The notes under the pieces were generated by a model that searched no databases, was not told where the DNA came from, and worked only from the letters and a program-made list of their open reading frames with translations. From positions 1,977,479 to 2,041,478 of the forward strand of contig CM072899.1 of NCBI GenBank assembly GCA_037013685.1: DNA of 64,000 nucleotides. The letters run 5' to 3'. Made by a program: the position numbers and the translations under genes. Shown piece by piece: positions 46,623-59,217 of this stretch (positions within the stretch are counted from its first letter, which is position 1; the number at the start of each line of letters is the position of its first letter). Source of the DNA: Acridotheres tristis (lineage: Eukaryota > Chordata > Aves > Passeriformes > Sturnidae).

Positions 46623-47750
46623 GTGCTTTTTTCACCTAGAGCCTGTCCAGGACAGAAACTGCCTGCAGAAAATTCAGCTGCAGAATTTCCTGCAGCTTGT
46701 GCAGCTCCCCTGGTCCTCACATCAAACCAATTCCAGCTCCAAGGTTTTGAGCTTTAGCCAGAAGAACCCAAAATGCAGGGACAGAGCATCAGAGCCAGGC
46801 ACAGGGAAGTGCAGAGTGGCATTTCCTAGTGCCACACAGTGTCCCCAAATCCCATTCCCCTGAACAAGCACCATTATCAGTCCTCAATGTCACCCCAAGC
46901 ACTCAGGGACTGCCAGGACTTGCAAAAACCAGTTTTGGGCAAGACCCAAAATGCGAGGTTGGTTTTAGAGCTATTGACTGCTGCTCCTGGCCAGAAGGGA
47001 TCCAGGAGGATCAGCACATGGATCAAGGGAGAAGGGAGTGGTGCAGCCCTCAGCATCCATTTTTTAAGTGTTTTCAAGAATAAAAGCAAATACTTAAAAT
47101 CCAATCATTTATCCCACAACTCTGATTTCTGCTTTCATAACACTCCAAGGAACCAATGTGAAAAGCCTTCCTGGGCAAAGCACATCCTTCTCTTAACTCA
47201 CTCCTCAGATTTAAATGAAAGAAATTAATATAAAAGCCACAAAGCTCAGAAGTTTGACAGCACAGTGAAAGGCATCAGGCATTGCACTGCCCCACCCTCA
47301 CATCCTAAAAACTCCAATGAAAGCTGCTCTCTCCACAGATAATTTCTATATTCTACCAGAGAATACAACAGCCAGAAAAATTCTACTGAGGCCAGACAAT
47401 TTTTCCTCTTTTTGTCCCTGCTGTACCTGGCTGAGCTGCTCCTGAAGTTTTATTGCTGCTTGGCTCTGAGGTGATGCAGTGCCATCCTGCACGAGGAGAT
47501 GCTGAGCTCCTGCACAAACTGTTTGGTCCCGAGCAATTTCCTTCAAGAATCAATGCTGTGCCTCTAAAAGCAAAGCCCAGAACTGCTGAGCTCTGAGCAG
47601 ACGATTCTGTCTCAGCAGCTCAGTGCAGCAAAGAGCAGATCAGAACCCCAGGAGCAGCCAGGGGAGGAGAACTGGGGTGTCCAGGGATGCTCTGTGACCC
47701 AGCAGATCCTGTCTGGCTGCACTGGGGATGCAGGAGCTGCTGCCTGCACA
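46623..47750. other. Unique non-coding sequence
   Basis: No gene or repeat family was recognised. Confidence 0.4.
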
Positions 47751-47810
47751 TCCCTGCCTTGTCCCTGCCTTGTCCCTGCCTTGTCCCTGCCTTGTCCCTG
47801 CCCTGTCCCT
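47751..47810 (+). repeat. 11-bp minisatellite
   Basis: TCCCTGCCTTG is repeated four times, followed by TCCCTGCCCTG and a partial unit. Confidence 0.93.
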
Positions 47811-47912
47811 CGGCTGGGATGTGCAGAAGCTTCTCCCTGCCCTGCATCCCTGGGGAGCAGCAGCAGCTGAGTGATGCTGGAGGGAGGGAGCAACACCTCA
47901 GCCAAGGGGAGC

Positions 47913-48333
47913 TGATGCCTGGAGAGGCTCCCTGGAACAGAGTTAAAGGAATAAAGCAGGGATTTATTAAAAACCCTTCCAAGGATTCACCTTGGGCAGC
48001 ACAAGAGCCTGGCCATGGCTACACCCAAGATGGACCCTGGGTCAGGAGTTTTCACACTTTTATCAGTTTGGGTCCATTTCCATCTTGGGTTCATTGTCCA
48101 ATCCCAGCTCCAGGTTCTGCAGTCCCATCCTCCCAGATTCTCTCCTCCAGTCGCTGCTGTTTGCACTTTTTGGGGCTGGAGCTGCAGCGTGTCCTTGGCT
48201 GTGGGGCTGGAAAAGGATTGTTCTGTGTGCCTGAGCTGGGAGGGGAACTTGGAACACTTGATATGGAGTTCAGAGTTATATCCTAATGCAGTGCACAATC
48301 TGGGAAATATCAAAGCTAAAACTTAAAACATCA
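47913..48333 (-). mobile_element. Solo LTR, family B, copy 2 (complete, with target-site duplication)
   Basis: On the minus strand it runs TGATG...CATCA, perfect 5-bp inverted termini, over 421 bp. The 4-bp flanks are identical: GAGC at 47909-47912 and at 48334-48337. A 4-bp duplication and TG...CA ends are typical of retroviral integration and make this the best-delimited element in the window. AATAAAT lies at the complement of 47962-47968. The core 47962-48256 is nearly identical to copy 1 (see findings). Its frames carry Trp/Ser/Leu-rich chance peptides only, with no gag, pol or env. Confidence 0.9.
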
Positions 48334-48337
48334 GAGC

Positions 48338-50689
48338 CATTCTCATTCCCAACCCACTGACACCCAGGGGAGAAGGCAAAGTGCAGAATGAGCCCTGCTC
48401 ATGCTGTCTCCACAAAAGATGATGGAGAACCCCTGTAATTCAGCAGGATGCTGCCTGTGCTGAGGGCTGATGAGGCCCTGCAGCCCTGCTGGAAGCAGGG
48501 GGTGGAACTGAAGCATCACTTTGCTTCCTTCCACCTCAAACTTTACTTCATCTCTGTTTAAATTTCGTGCAGCAGACTCTTCTCAAAGCCTCCACTTCAA
48601 AGACCCCAACAGAAAACATTTCCTCAGGATTTTCTTGCAGTGAGGACACCTGTACAGACGTTTCCTCCTCCTCCTCAACCTGCAGATTTATTGCTTTACA
48701 TATATTTTATTTAAGCATCACATTCACTAGTTCCTAAGGTCAATGTAACAATATTTAATTGCCACTTTAAGCAAACAGATTCTTTCCCTTGTGAATTCTT
48801 CTGAAACCCCAGGAGTGACACAAAGCACTGGGAGTGCAGGGGCTGAATTTACACCCCTGGATGTCCCCAAAGAGCTGCACCAGACTGGGAGAAATGGGCA
48901 AGGAAAGGTGTGGAGGGGGATTTGCTGAAGGAAATACCTGCAGGACACCTGCAGAATTCATCCCCAATCCAGAGGATGCCCAAGGACACAGATCCCAGAC
49001 TCAGGAAATGGGAGCCATCCCTGCTTTAAGGAATTGCTTCCAGGCCTGCAGCAAAAGCTGTATTTCCTTTATGCAATATGGACTGGAATAAAGCAAAGGT
49101 ACAGGAAAGGACTGGGGTGTGATGGACAAACATCCCCATCCCCAGGGGCTGCCTGGCATTGTTGCAGAGGAACTTCTTTGTGATCGAGAGCAAAATACAT
49201 ATTTCAATTTTGTTCCCACGTCATTTAGATATTTCTGTATCAGGCTATTACAAAATAAAAATTATATTATTCCATTTTTAATGTGAGATTCCAAACCTGA
49301 AGCTTTTACAAAGATAACCAAGTTCTTATTATAACTTTATGCAAATTGCCATAGATCCAGTGAATTCAATTAACTGAATTGAATTCCAATTTGCAGAGAA
49401 GCCTGGTCCAATAATTCAAAAACTGCATTTCTTGAACAGTTTTTTAGTTGGCCAATGCTTACAAATCTGTCATTTCTATTTGGACTATTGTTCCAGAGCT
49501 GTCAGCACACATATTTCATAGAAACTATGAGATGCCCACAAAAACAGGTTAATTAAGGAGTTCTCATACATCCCAGTCACATTAACAAGCAGACCCCGTG
49601 AGCAAACAAAAAGTGAAGCAAATGAAAATATCCTGGAGTATTTATTCCATAATAAAATGGAAATAAAGGCTTGAATTGCCTTCAAGTTCTATTCAGTCTT
49701 CATTTCTTAGCAATTCCATAGAGTGAGATTTTACTGTTCCCTGGGCTGGACTCACTGTGCTGCCCTGTGACTCGCATTTGTTTCTAAATGGTGGCAGTAA
49801 TTAGCAAACAGATTTCTTCCAGCTCTGTGTGTCCCTGGTGGGATGGATCCCCCTGGAAACAGCCACCAAAGGCAGGAAAACTTGGAACTTGAAATCGTGT
49901 GATGTCTCAATGACTCCTTTAAGGGGGAATTCAGTGCAAGAAAAGAGATATTATTGCAAAGGGAGCAGAGATTCATCATTAAATCATTCCAGATGTGTAA
50001 GAACCATCACCAAAACAGGAACTGAGGGATCCTGTGATAGAGAACACTGTGAGAGGAGGAGAAAAAACAGGAAAAAAACCCTGCATTAAGGGATGCAAAA
50101 GGAAGTGTGGAAGCCACTGAACAAACCACAGCAATCTCATCTAACAACATTTGAAACCTCTTATTTGGTAAGGCTGGATAAAGCAACGGATGTTCCCAAT
50201 ATTGGAGCTCGGTGGCAACGCCTGGGGAGGCTGAGTGGGAGACAGAAATCATTTCTGTTAACACAAACACAACGAAATTGGGGACAACTCTCCAGGAGCT
50301 GCTGCTTTCTCTGGGCAGCGTCACCCTGGCCGTGCTGCCTCCCCACACCCCTCCTGTATAAAGCAAAATAATTCCTTTCCTCAAAGCAAAACCCTCCCCC
50401 AAAAAGCGACTTTACACCCAGCAAACTTTGCTAAAACTGCCATGTTTTTCCAAATGCATGGTTTTTTTTTAGTTTTTGCCTCTCTGATCAAGGGTAGATT
50501 TTTTTTTTTTTCCTGTTGGGAGCAAATGAGTTTTGCAGTGACACTTCTGTCCTTGCCTGGAGGAGCCTGTACTCTCAGAGAGTGTTAGAGTGAGAAAATG
50601 AAAACAAAAATAATTAAGGAATCCAGGTGAGGGGAAGCTGATCCTGTGATTAATAAATGACACCAGTTTGGAACTCGGTGTATATCCAG
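48338..50689. other. Unique non-coding sequence, no gene seen
   Basis: No repeats or exons were recognised. A T run lies near 50500. Confidence 0.4.
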
Positions 50690-50744
50690 TTGGAACTCAA
50701 TGATTTTTAAGGTCCCTTCCAACCAAACCCTTCTGAGAGTCTGA
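50690..50744 (+). mobile_element. Short CR1 3' terminus
   Basis: GGAACTCAATGATTTTTAAG then GTCCCTTCCAACCAAACCCT and TCTGAGAGTCTG match the last part of CR1. Only the end is preserved. Confidence 0.72.
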
Positions 50745-51192
50745 AAAATAAGCAAGGAATAAAGTGAGGGAAAAAAAACCCAACCAAACAAAAAACCTCT
50801 GTGATTAATAAACTACACAGAACATCACAATCTGTGGTTCTGCTTCTCAGGGCTTTTTTTAATAGTTTAACATCCTCCAGTCTGAGCTCACAGAAAACTG
50901 GTTTTTCACAAAAGTTTACTGTTTGAAGAGAAAATAACTATATTTCATGTTTTTTGCAATAACAAGCTCGGACACCACCTCAGCCAAAATGAGGGGAACA
51001 GTTTGGTGGGATCTCACTGCAGGACAATAATTTTTTTTTTTTAATAATTTTTCTTATTTAGCCACCCATATTTGTGAATTTCATTTCATAAATGCCACCC
51101 CAGGGAGTGACTGTGCTCCCTGTTAGGTGATGCTCTCACACTGCACCTGCTCCAGCCTGCAAAAAATGGGAAGGTGAAGATGTGGAGTGCAC

Positions 51193-51211
51193 AAAAAAAA
51201 AAAAAAAAAAA
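51193..51211 (+). repeat. Poly(A) homopolymer, 19 nt
   Basis: An uninterrupted A run. Confidence 0.95.
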
Positions 51212-51405
51212 TAGGATGAGGTACAGAAGCCAAAACTCTCTTTTTATGGCATTAATAGATTTCAAATAGTATTTAGAAATCCAAATACATGGAAAAAGTT
51301 TGGACAAGCCCCTGAAAAAGCAGCTCTTCCCTGGTGTGCATCCACCAGGGATCACTCCAGGGAATAAAGAGCACAAGTCAAGTGTCAGATTCCTTTCCAG
51401 AACAT

Positions 51406-51427
51406 TTGTTGTTGTTGTTGTTGTTGT
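51406..51427 (+). repeat. (TTG)7 microsatellite
   Basis: A pure triplet run preceding TGGATATGCC. Confidence 0.93.
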
Positions 51428-53869
51428 GGATATGCCATTAAGGAATTACTTGCTAGGAGCAAAGTATCCAGGAAACCATTCAAAGACAATCCTCAGTCTT
51501 TTATGATTCAGCTCAGTCGTTTCCAGTAAATAAGAGAAGTCAAGAATAACTTTAATTACTCAGCTTCAGCAATTTCTGCCATAAAAGATGAGAGCTATCA
51601 GCTCCAAGTATGTACTGCAAGAGTGAAAAACTCAGGCTGGAGATCCACAAAAAAAGCACTTAGCTTCAGAAAAAGAAGGAAAATTACCCTATGTGTTATT
51701 TTAGGCTGTATAAAGACAGCCATGGAAGGGGAGATTTATTCTCTCTTCCATCTTTGTTGACTTCCCAAATGGATCACAGTCATCACAGGAGGAGCAGGGA
51801 TGCTCAGTGCAGCTCATCCTCCTAATGCTGCCTGTATTTCTCTGCCATTAAAACCCCAACAAAAAAAAACCCATTCCTAACATGATCACAAATATTGAAG
51901 TGTCGAGAGAGCTGGTTCATCACTCCACCAAAGCAAACAGTGCAGTTTGTCAATGTGCAAACACTGCAGAGCACACAACAATCATCTGTGCAAAGCCAAA
52001 GCTGCACGCCCAGGAGCAGCTCCTGCAGGTCAGCAAATCTCAAAATGTGAAGATGAATGATTTGGCCCTTTCCTATGATTTATTGTGCCTTTTTATCCAG
52101 GAATCCCAAACTATCCATTCCCAGAGATGGTGCCCACACTCCATTGCTGTAATATCGTGACAGTCAGACGTTTCCATCATCCCCTGGAGCCTCTCCCAGG
52201 GAAGCTGCTGGTAAAGCACTGGGATCCCAGTCAGGACTGGGCTGTGTAGGGACTCTGAGCTATTCCATGGTGACATCCTGTGGAGTCACTTCTGGCACTT
52301 TTCCAAGCAAACAAGGCCTTGGATAAGGAATTGTTCAGCCTCTGTATCCGGGGCAGCTGCTGGTTGCATGTCTGAGGTGTGAGTGCTCTGATGGGGCACT
52401 GGGGATAATCACAGAGACTTCAGTGCTTCAGGACTTTGAATTGCCAAAGGGATGAGGAGGGGCAGGAGGGACCTGAAGGTCTGCTGAGCCTTGGAAGTCT
52501 CCAAAATTCCACGCCAGGAGTGGCTCCTCTGTGTTTTGGGGTCGTTCCTTAGGGAACCAGAGTAGGATAAAAGGAGGAGACATCATTTCCCAAAGACCTC
52601 ACCTGTCCCTGTCTCCAGAGCTCCTCTTTGGTGGGGAGGAACTCCTGGCAAAGCTGTCTCCTGTGTTCTGCAGAGGAGAATTCCTGCAGGGACACTGTCC
52701 CTGAGCCTCAGCCACCTCCTCTGGCCTTGCCTTGCCTCCTCTGGGAAGGAAAGTTCCTAAAAGCCTGGCTTGGAGCCAGGGCAGTGTGGAAAAGCAACAA
52801 CCTGCAGAGCATCCACACCTGCAAATTTTCCTACACGGCAACGAGTTTTGAGTAAAAATTACAGAGTTTGGCTCCTGAAGCAAGTCCAGACAGCAGCTGG
52901 AGCTGCTTCTGTCATTGATTCAGACAACTCTCTCCTAGCACTCATAAAAACCCACAAATCTCCCATCCTCAGAAGTTATTAGAGATATTTAAAGCTCCTG
53001 AAATAAGTCAGACTGGCAGATGTGAAACACGAATCCTCCTTTTACCCACGGAGAGGGAACTGTGCAGAAATCCCTCAGACTTGGTTGGCACATCCCTCTC
53101 CTTTCTGAGCTTTCCTCTCCAGTGGCTAAAGGGAGAGGAAATGAAATAAATAAATACAATTCTGCTGATGAAATACATCACTGGACTTGCTGTAAAATAA
53201 CTTTTCATCACCCAGACCACAAACTGGGCACTGAAGGCTCTCGTGAAAAATGTCAGCATTCAAAAAACACAACAGCTGACAATTTCAATTTAGAAATATT
53301 TTTTCCAGGATCTATTTTTTAATTTCTCTGTTTGCCAAACAGAGACACAGATAACAAAACTACTTATGGTGCTAATTTACATTGTAATTCTGAGATTTGT
53401 CACGAAGGAAAACGTTCAGGGCTGACAAAAATGTTACAAAGTTCATGCTCAGTTCTTCTGATTTTATCCCAGTGGGGTGATGCAAAACTGCAGGAATTAG
53501 AGCTGGAGAAGACATGAGGTAAATTGTGTGGAATTACTGGGATGGGAGAGAGGGATATAACTTAGGATTTATCCTGCTGCACTTCTGATGAGCTGCAGGA
53601 ATGTGGGAATATCCTTTGGGAACATGAAAGAAAGGGGAACAAAGATCCATCCTATTTTTAAAAAAGTAAAATTTCAAATGCAGTAAATCTCTGGCTGTTT
53701 CTCCAATCACTGCTCCCCAAATGCCTCAATCATCTCCAGCCATGACAAATTTAACTCTTTACTCTTTCCCTGAAAATATCCAAGCACTGTCTCACCTCCT
53801 CGAGAGAACATCCTGTGGTCCTGCACATCTCATCCTCCAAAAACTCTCTCCACTGCCATGTTTTGCCAA

Positions 53870-53985
53870 TGATCACAGAATCACAGAACCATTTAGGGAG
53901 GAAAAGACCTTAAAGATCATCAAGTCCAGCCACTGCCAAGCATCCCATTAAACCACATCCCCAAATCCACATCCCCACATTCCTG
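53870..53985 (-). mobile_element. CR1 LINE 3' end fragment (reverse)
   Basis: ATCACAGAATCACAGAACCA (intact terminal octamers), TTTAGGGAGGAAAAGACCTT and AAAGATCATCAAGTCCAGCC are a reversed CR1 terminus. The remainder (CATCCCCAAATCCACATCCC) is more decayed. Confidence 0.88.
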
Positions 53986-54966
53986 AACGCCCAGCTTGGG
54001 GTGGTGGAATGATCCAAACCCACATTTTGTCTGATTTATCTTTCTGCTCAGTTCTGCTCTTTGTCCCAGCCTGGGGGGATCCTTTCCCAGCTTGCAGCTC
54101 CTCTCTGCTGCCTCCTGTCCTGCCACATTCCTGGGACATCAGGGGGTTCCCAGCTGGAGCTGGGAGAGGGGTTTGCCCTGTGGGTTCCCTGTTGCTGATG
54201 GAAATGGAGCCCCAGAGCCCAGAGAGCACTGGCAAAGCTAAAGAGAATGAAAAGTTCCTTTTTTTTCCCCTGGAAACTGAACAGATTGAGGGACAATAAA
54301 GCATGAAATCACACTCACAGACATTCCCTGGAAGTGCCTTTTGACATCAAATACAATACAGAGATTTCTCACTTGTCCTACCCGGGTATTTTGTTTGCAG
54401 CCAATGATTCAGAAAAGATTTTGAGCTTTGGTCACTTTGTGGCAAAACTGAAATTCTCACCTTGAAAAGCTGATACCCTGTGGAAGCACCAGTGGTTTAA
54501 AGCTGGTAACACAAAACCAGGCTATGAACAGATGCTAAAAGCATTATTTGGGGTTGAAACGATGGCAGATTCATGTCACAGGCTTAGGTCAAGCTTCACC
54601 TGCCTGGCTTTGAGCTTCAGACCCAGGTGAAGCCTCTGGAGCCTGGATTTGAGCCCCCTGAGCCACGCCAGGATCAGCAGCTTTGGATTTCTGGCACCTC
54701 CAGGCTGCTCCTGCTGCGAATTTTCACAGCTTTTTTCCCCAGCTCCACTCACCCCGTGCCACCACCCACTGCCAGAGCTCACCCTGCAGACTGGCAAGGG
54801 ACGCCAAGGAAAACAGGGGAGTTCAGCTGGAAATATTGGTGGGTAGCTAAGAACCAGCACTGCTCTGTGCTGTGCAAAGGACAGAGAGAATTAACCCTTT
54901 CCTGAGGCTGAGAAAGCTTTGTAAGAGCTGTGTTAGGTCTTGCCCTGTCCACAGTTTCTCCAGCCC
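53986..54966. other. Unique non-coding sequence
   Basis: No gene or repeat was recognised. Confidence 0.4.
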
Positions 54967-54967
54967 A

Positions 54968-55059
54968 AAATAAAGTCTATTAATGCAGCCAAATAAAGTC
55001 TATTAATGCAGCCAAATAAAGTCTATTCATGCAGCCAAATAAAGTCTATTAATGCAGCC
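54968..55059 (+). repeat. 23-bp x4 tandem repeat carrying AATAAA
   Basis: Units start at 54968, 54991, 55014 and 55037. Each reads AAATAAAGTCTATTAATG plus CAGCC, and the third has TTCATG in place of TTAATG. Near-identity implies a recent origin. Every unit contains AATAAA. Confidence 0.96.
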
Positions 55060-57689
55060 ATTAGTTACAAACACAGCCAGAGCTGCTGCTACATTAAGGA
55101 CACTTAGCATGTTCTAATACTACACTGCAAAACATTTAAAATTGTTTTATTACACGTGTGAATGTCAAACACTGAGAAACCAGATTATTTCAGGTCAAAC
55201 TGTGTCACCCCTGTGACTAGGAGCACAAAGGCAGGGAGCTGCTGGAACATCTGGAAACCACATTTAAACCTGGCTCAGCTGAGGGACCAACACAAATGCC
55301 ACCAAACACAGCCCTGTGCTTGCACAGAGGACAAAGCACAAAACATCTCCTTGTCCCCACTTGCTGCAGTGTGCAAAGGTCTCTTAATTTGATATTCTAC
55401 ATCTAAAAGAAGAATTCAAAGATGCAAAGCCACAGTTAATGAAGATTTCCATTCCAGTTCATCAGCTACCACTGGTTTATCTGAAAATAAGAATAAAAAA
55501 ACAAAGACCTCTGAACAGGTTCCATCACATAAATAGATTACAGCTGATTTCCTCTTTATGATCCATTACATGAAGAAAATACAGCATTAATTTATGCCTG
55601 GGATGGAGAGAATTTGCAATGATTCAATATAATTTGATGGAACTGATAGTGTCATCTATAGGAAGGAAAGAGGGGTATTAGCAGAGTATCAAATGCAAAG
55701 TACTCTGAAAAACAGAAACAATGGTTTGAGGGAAGAGATTTCACCCAGGAAATAATGGCCAGCAAATTAAAAATTAATCTCAGAAACAAAGAACAACACT
55801 GTGCATTGATTTCCCTCTCTTCCTCAAGCACCAAAATCTGAATTCTCTGGCATTTTAAGTTTCTCAGGAGCAATCATTTCAAACCACATGGATTCCAAGC
55901 ACCTTCAAGCTGTTGGAGTTTGAAAAACTCTGGATTTCCAGCTGTCCACATCTTTATTTCCCTGCTGCCACCGGCAGGGTAAGAGCACAACTCGCCTGAA
56001 CAAAACCTGACACACTTCAGGCAGTTTTGCTGGAATTCTCCCCCAAATCCCAAGAACATCACTGATTATCAGAAGAACTTTCTGATATTTTCCCAACTAC
56101 CCCTCCCATAGTGGCACTCAAAGTCTCAGAATGTCAAAATGTGATTTATTAACGGGGGCAAAAAGCCATTAGTAACATTTAAGTTCATCGAGTGCTGAGT
56201 TTCCCCTCTGATAGGAGCAGGGCAGACCTGCAATAATTACTGGAGAGACATTAGCAACCTTTGCATGCTCCAGTGGCTCTGTGGAGTGTTGCTTTAGTTC
56301 ATCCAAGTGCAGGGAATAGATTGAATTCCCTGCTGTGTTCTGCAGACAGCCAGTTACAAACTACCTGCACACTCTGTGCTCCTGACCTTGCCCAGAACAA
56401 TATTGGAGCTGATGGACTGAGTCACTGTCAAATGGGAAAACTTTGCAGCAAAAAGCCAGGCAGCTCCTCCCTCCAAGAGCACGAGGAAGTTTACAGTAGG
56501 ATTATTGTAATTAGCCTCTTAAACCTGTACTAGCTGCTTTAAATCCTTCTATTCCACTCACTCTGGCTCGACTGGAAAGGAGGAAAAGTATCACAAATAA
56601 TTTCTTTAAATGCACCAACCCCCCCCTCCAAAACCCCCCAAACAAGCAACAAAAAACCACAAAACCAAACCAAAAAATTCCAGTGCAAAGCAAAATTTAC
56701 TTTTCACCAGCCAGAATTTTTAGCTTTTCCAAATAACCAGATTCACACTCAGTGCCAAATTAAGCCAGAATTTCAGCCTAAACTGGCCCAAAATATCCTC
56801 ACTTCTCCCCCCCAGCTAAACATTGCTATTCATGTGTGATGCAGGCTGTTCCAAGCAGATGGGAGCTGTGTGGGCTGCTGGAATTTCTTTGAGCAAATAA
56901 TCTCCACAAGTCCTTCATTAGCTTTAGGACTGAGTATTTAATGCCAGGCATTCAGGAAAAGCAGTCAAAGAAAACGTTGCTATTTCTGGTTGACACAGTT
57001 GGTGTGTTTTGTTTATGAAAATGAGCTGGAATAACTTTCTGTGGAAACATTCTCTCCTCATTTCTCATTTTCCTCCTGTCAAAAGCCTTCTAAATGGGAG
57101 TTATTACGGCTTTTACAATTTGGAACTTCCAAAATCCCTCAAGGTGAACGCAGAAAATTTATTTTCCGTTTAACATTACGTGACACTGCCTTTTGTGAAC
57201 AGCATTTCCTAAAGAAGGCTGCCTAAAATAAATAAAAACAACACCAAAAAAGTCCTTCAGCAGACGATCCAATCACACCTGAAGTTACTGCAGTTGGGTT
57301 TTATGCAAAAATAGCTTTATCATCCCTCATGGGGTTTCTTATATTCCTCAAAATCACACAGAGGAAGGAGGGGGATTATTTCCATATCCACATATCTTGA
57401 TTTTAGGGTTAATATTCCAAATTCTGTGCTCAGAACCTGCATTCTCTGCTCAGCAGAGGCAGGACAGCAGGGCTGGGGGCTCAGCAGAAGGCACTGCTCT
57501 GTCCTCTGGGCAAAGCCATCCCAAAAATCTGCACAGGGCTGGCAGTGGGGACAGTGCCCAAGGTGCCCAGGGTGCTGCCAAATGCCAGCTGAGCATCGGG
57601 GATGCTGTGGATTGATGACACCAAACACACAGCACCAAACCCAAACCACCTGAACAAGGCAGGTAAATGCAGCCCGGGCTGCTCTTCCA
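55060..57689. other. Unique non-coding sequence
   Basis: It contains an A/C-rich tract at 56615-56682. No exon was recognised. Confidence 0.4.
56615..56682 (+). repeat. A/C-rich tract
   Basis: CAACCCCCCCCTCC, AAAACCCCCC and AACCAAACCAAAAAA-type blocks are nearly devoid of G and resemble the 23-kb tract. Confidence 0.82.
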
Positions 57690-57925
57690 CTTCCAGGATA
57701 GGGCTGGGTGGGATTTTGGGCAGGAATTGTTCCCTGGGAGGGTGGGCAGGGCTGGCACAGGGTGCCCAGAGCAGCTGTGGCTGCCCCTGGATCCCTGGCA
57801 GTGCCCAGGGCCAGGCTGGACATTGGGGTTTGGGACAGTGGGAGGTGTCCCTGCCATGGATGGGGTTGGAAATAAATGATCTTTAGGGACCTTTCCAACA
57901 CAAACCATTCTGATTCTGTGATTCC
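57690..57925 (+). mobile_element. CR1 LINE 3' end fragment
   Basis: It reads GGGATTTTGGGCAGGAATTG, GGGTGCCCAGAGCAGCTGTG, CCCCTGGATCCCTGGCAGTG, a GACAGTGGGAGGTGTCCCTG block and CCATTCTGATTCTGTGATTC. It is well preserved and truncated 5'. Confidence 0.93.
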
Positions 57926-58127
57926 CTGGTTCTTCCCATAGCCATTAATACCCAACCTGAAATCCCCAGATAAAGCCCAGAGATTAAGTTTGTCTTTTTT
58001 TAACTTTACTATTAAATTCTGGAGATTGTGAAATTAAAACCAAATTAATATTCCTGGGAAAAAAATCACTTCTCTACCTCTGCCACTGTGTAAAACCTTG
58101 GGGAAACAAATAGAAATACAGATATAA

Positions 58128-58286
58128 ACTGGCCCAGGGTGCCCAGAGCAGCTGTGGGAGCCCCTGGATCCCTGGCAGTGCCCAAGGCCAGGCTGGACAT
58201 TGGGTTTGGAGCAGCCTGGGACAGTGGGAGGTGTCCCTGATCCTTAAGTTCCCTTCCAACCCAACCCATTCCATGCTTCTGTGATC
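58128..58286 (+). mobile_element. CR1 LINE 3' end fragment
   Basis: It reads AGGGTGCCCAGAGCAGCTGT, CCCCTGGATCCCTGGCAGTG, CAAGGCCAGGCTGGACATTG, a GACAGTGGGAGGTGTCCCTG block and CATTCCATGCTTCTGTGATC. It is a second copy of the same subfamily about 200 bp after the previous one. Confidence 0.92.
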
Positions 58287-58769
58287 CAAACTTTCCCTTA
58301 AAGCTACACAAACTAATAAAGCCTGACTCCATTAATACCTACAAATAAAAATATTCCTGAAATGCACACTAAAAATCACCAGACACGAGGTTTTGAACCT
58401 CCATAAAGGCACTGAAGACAATTCCCTCCCCTCAGAGCTACAAAGAAAGTGTTAATCCCCTTTTTTTTTCCTTAAATGATAATCCTGCTCCTTGTGGATT
58501 CTGTTGCTGAGATTGCATCTCACTTGCCCGAGGTATTAAGGCAATGTAATTTTCTTTCCCATGGGGTATCCATTCATCAGATTTGGTGCTGATACCTTTG
58601 AGTTGCTTCACTTGGAGACAAAAAGCTTCTTTCAGGAAAAAAAATATTAAAATGTGACCACAAATAACCAAAAAAACAAGCCACCCAAAGGTATCAACAG
58701 GTCTAATACAACAAAAATCAGTGATATGTGGAAAGAAAATTAGGATAAATCAACAGCCTAAACCTGAAA
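58287..58769. other. Unique non-coding sequence
   Basis: No gene or repeat was recognised. Confidence 0.4.
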
Positions 58770-59217
58770 TTGTTGTATCCAGCAATTCCTGCTTTTCCCC
58801 ATTCCTTTATTTCCTAAAATTACTGTATCCAGCAATTCCTGCTTTTCCCCATTCCTTTATTTCCTAAAATTGTTGTATCCAGAAATTCCTGCTTTCCCCA
58901 TTCCATTATTTCCTAAAATTACTGTATCCAGAAATTCCTGCTTTTCCTCATTCCTTTATTTCCTAAAATTGCTACATCCAGAAATTCCTGCTTTCCCCAT
59001 TCCTTTATTTCCTATAATTGCTATATCCAGCAATTCCTGCTTTTCCCCATTCCTTTATTTCCTAAAATTGCTGTATCCAGAAATTCCTGCTTTTCCCCAT
59101 TCCTTTATTTTCTAAAATTACTACATCCAGCAATTCCTGCTTTTCCTAATTCCTTTATTTCCTATGATTGCTACATCCAGCAATTCCTGCTTTCCCCCAT
59201 TCCTTTATTTGCAAAAA
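58770..59217 (+). repeat. 50-bp minisatellite, nine copies
   Basis: The unit is TTGTTGTATCCAGCAATTCC, then TGCTTTTCCCCATTCCTTTA, then TTTCCTAAAA. Copies are 49-50 bp. Variants alternate TTGTTG/TTACTG/TTGCTA at the start and CAGCAA/CAGAAA in the middle. The last copy degenerates at TTTGCAAAAA. An 81-codon open frame inside is a product of the repeat. Confidence 0.95.

Larger units (their letters stand above)
50745..53869. other. Unique non-coding sequence with simple repeats
   Basis: It contains an A/C-rich tract near 50769-50800, poly(A) at 51193-51211 and (TTG)n at 51406-51427. No exon was recognised. Confidence 0.42.

Noticed and set aside
46089..46863. Three long forward frames (up to 222 codons) with repeated Phe-Pro-Val-Leu-Thr-Leu-Gly
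   Set aside because: Products of the 59-bp minisatellite read in rotating phase.
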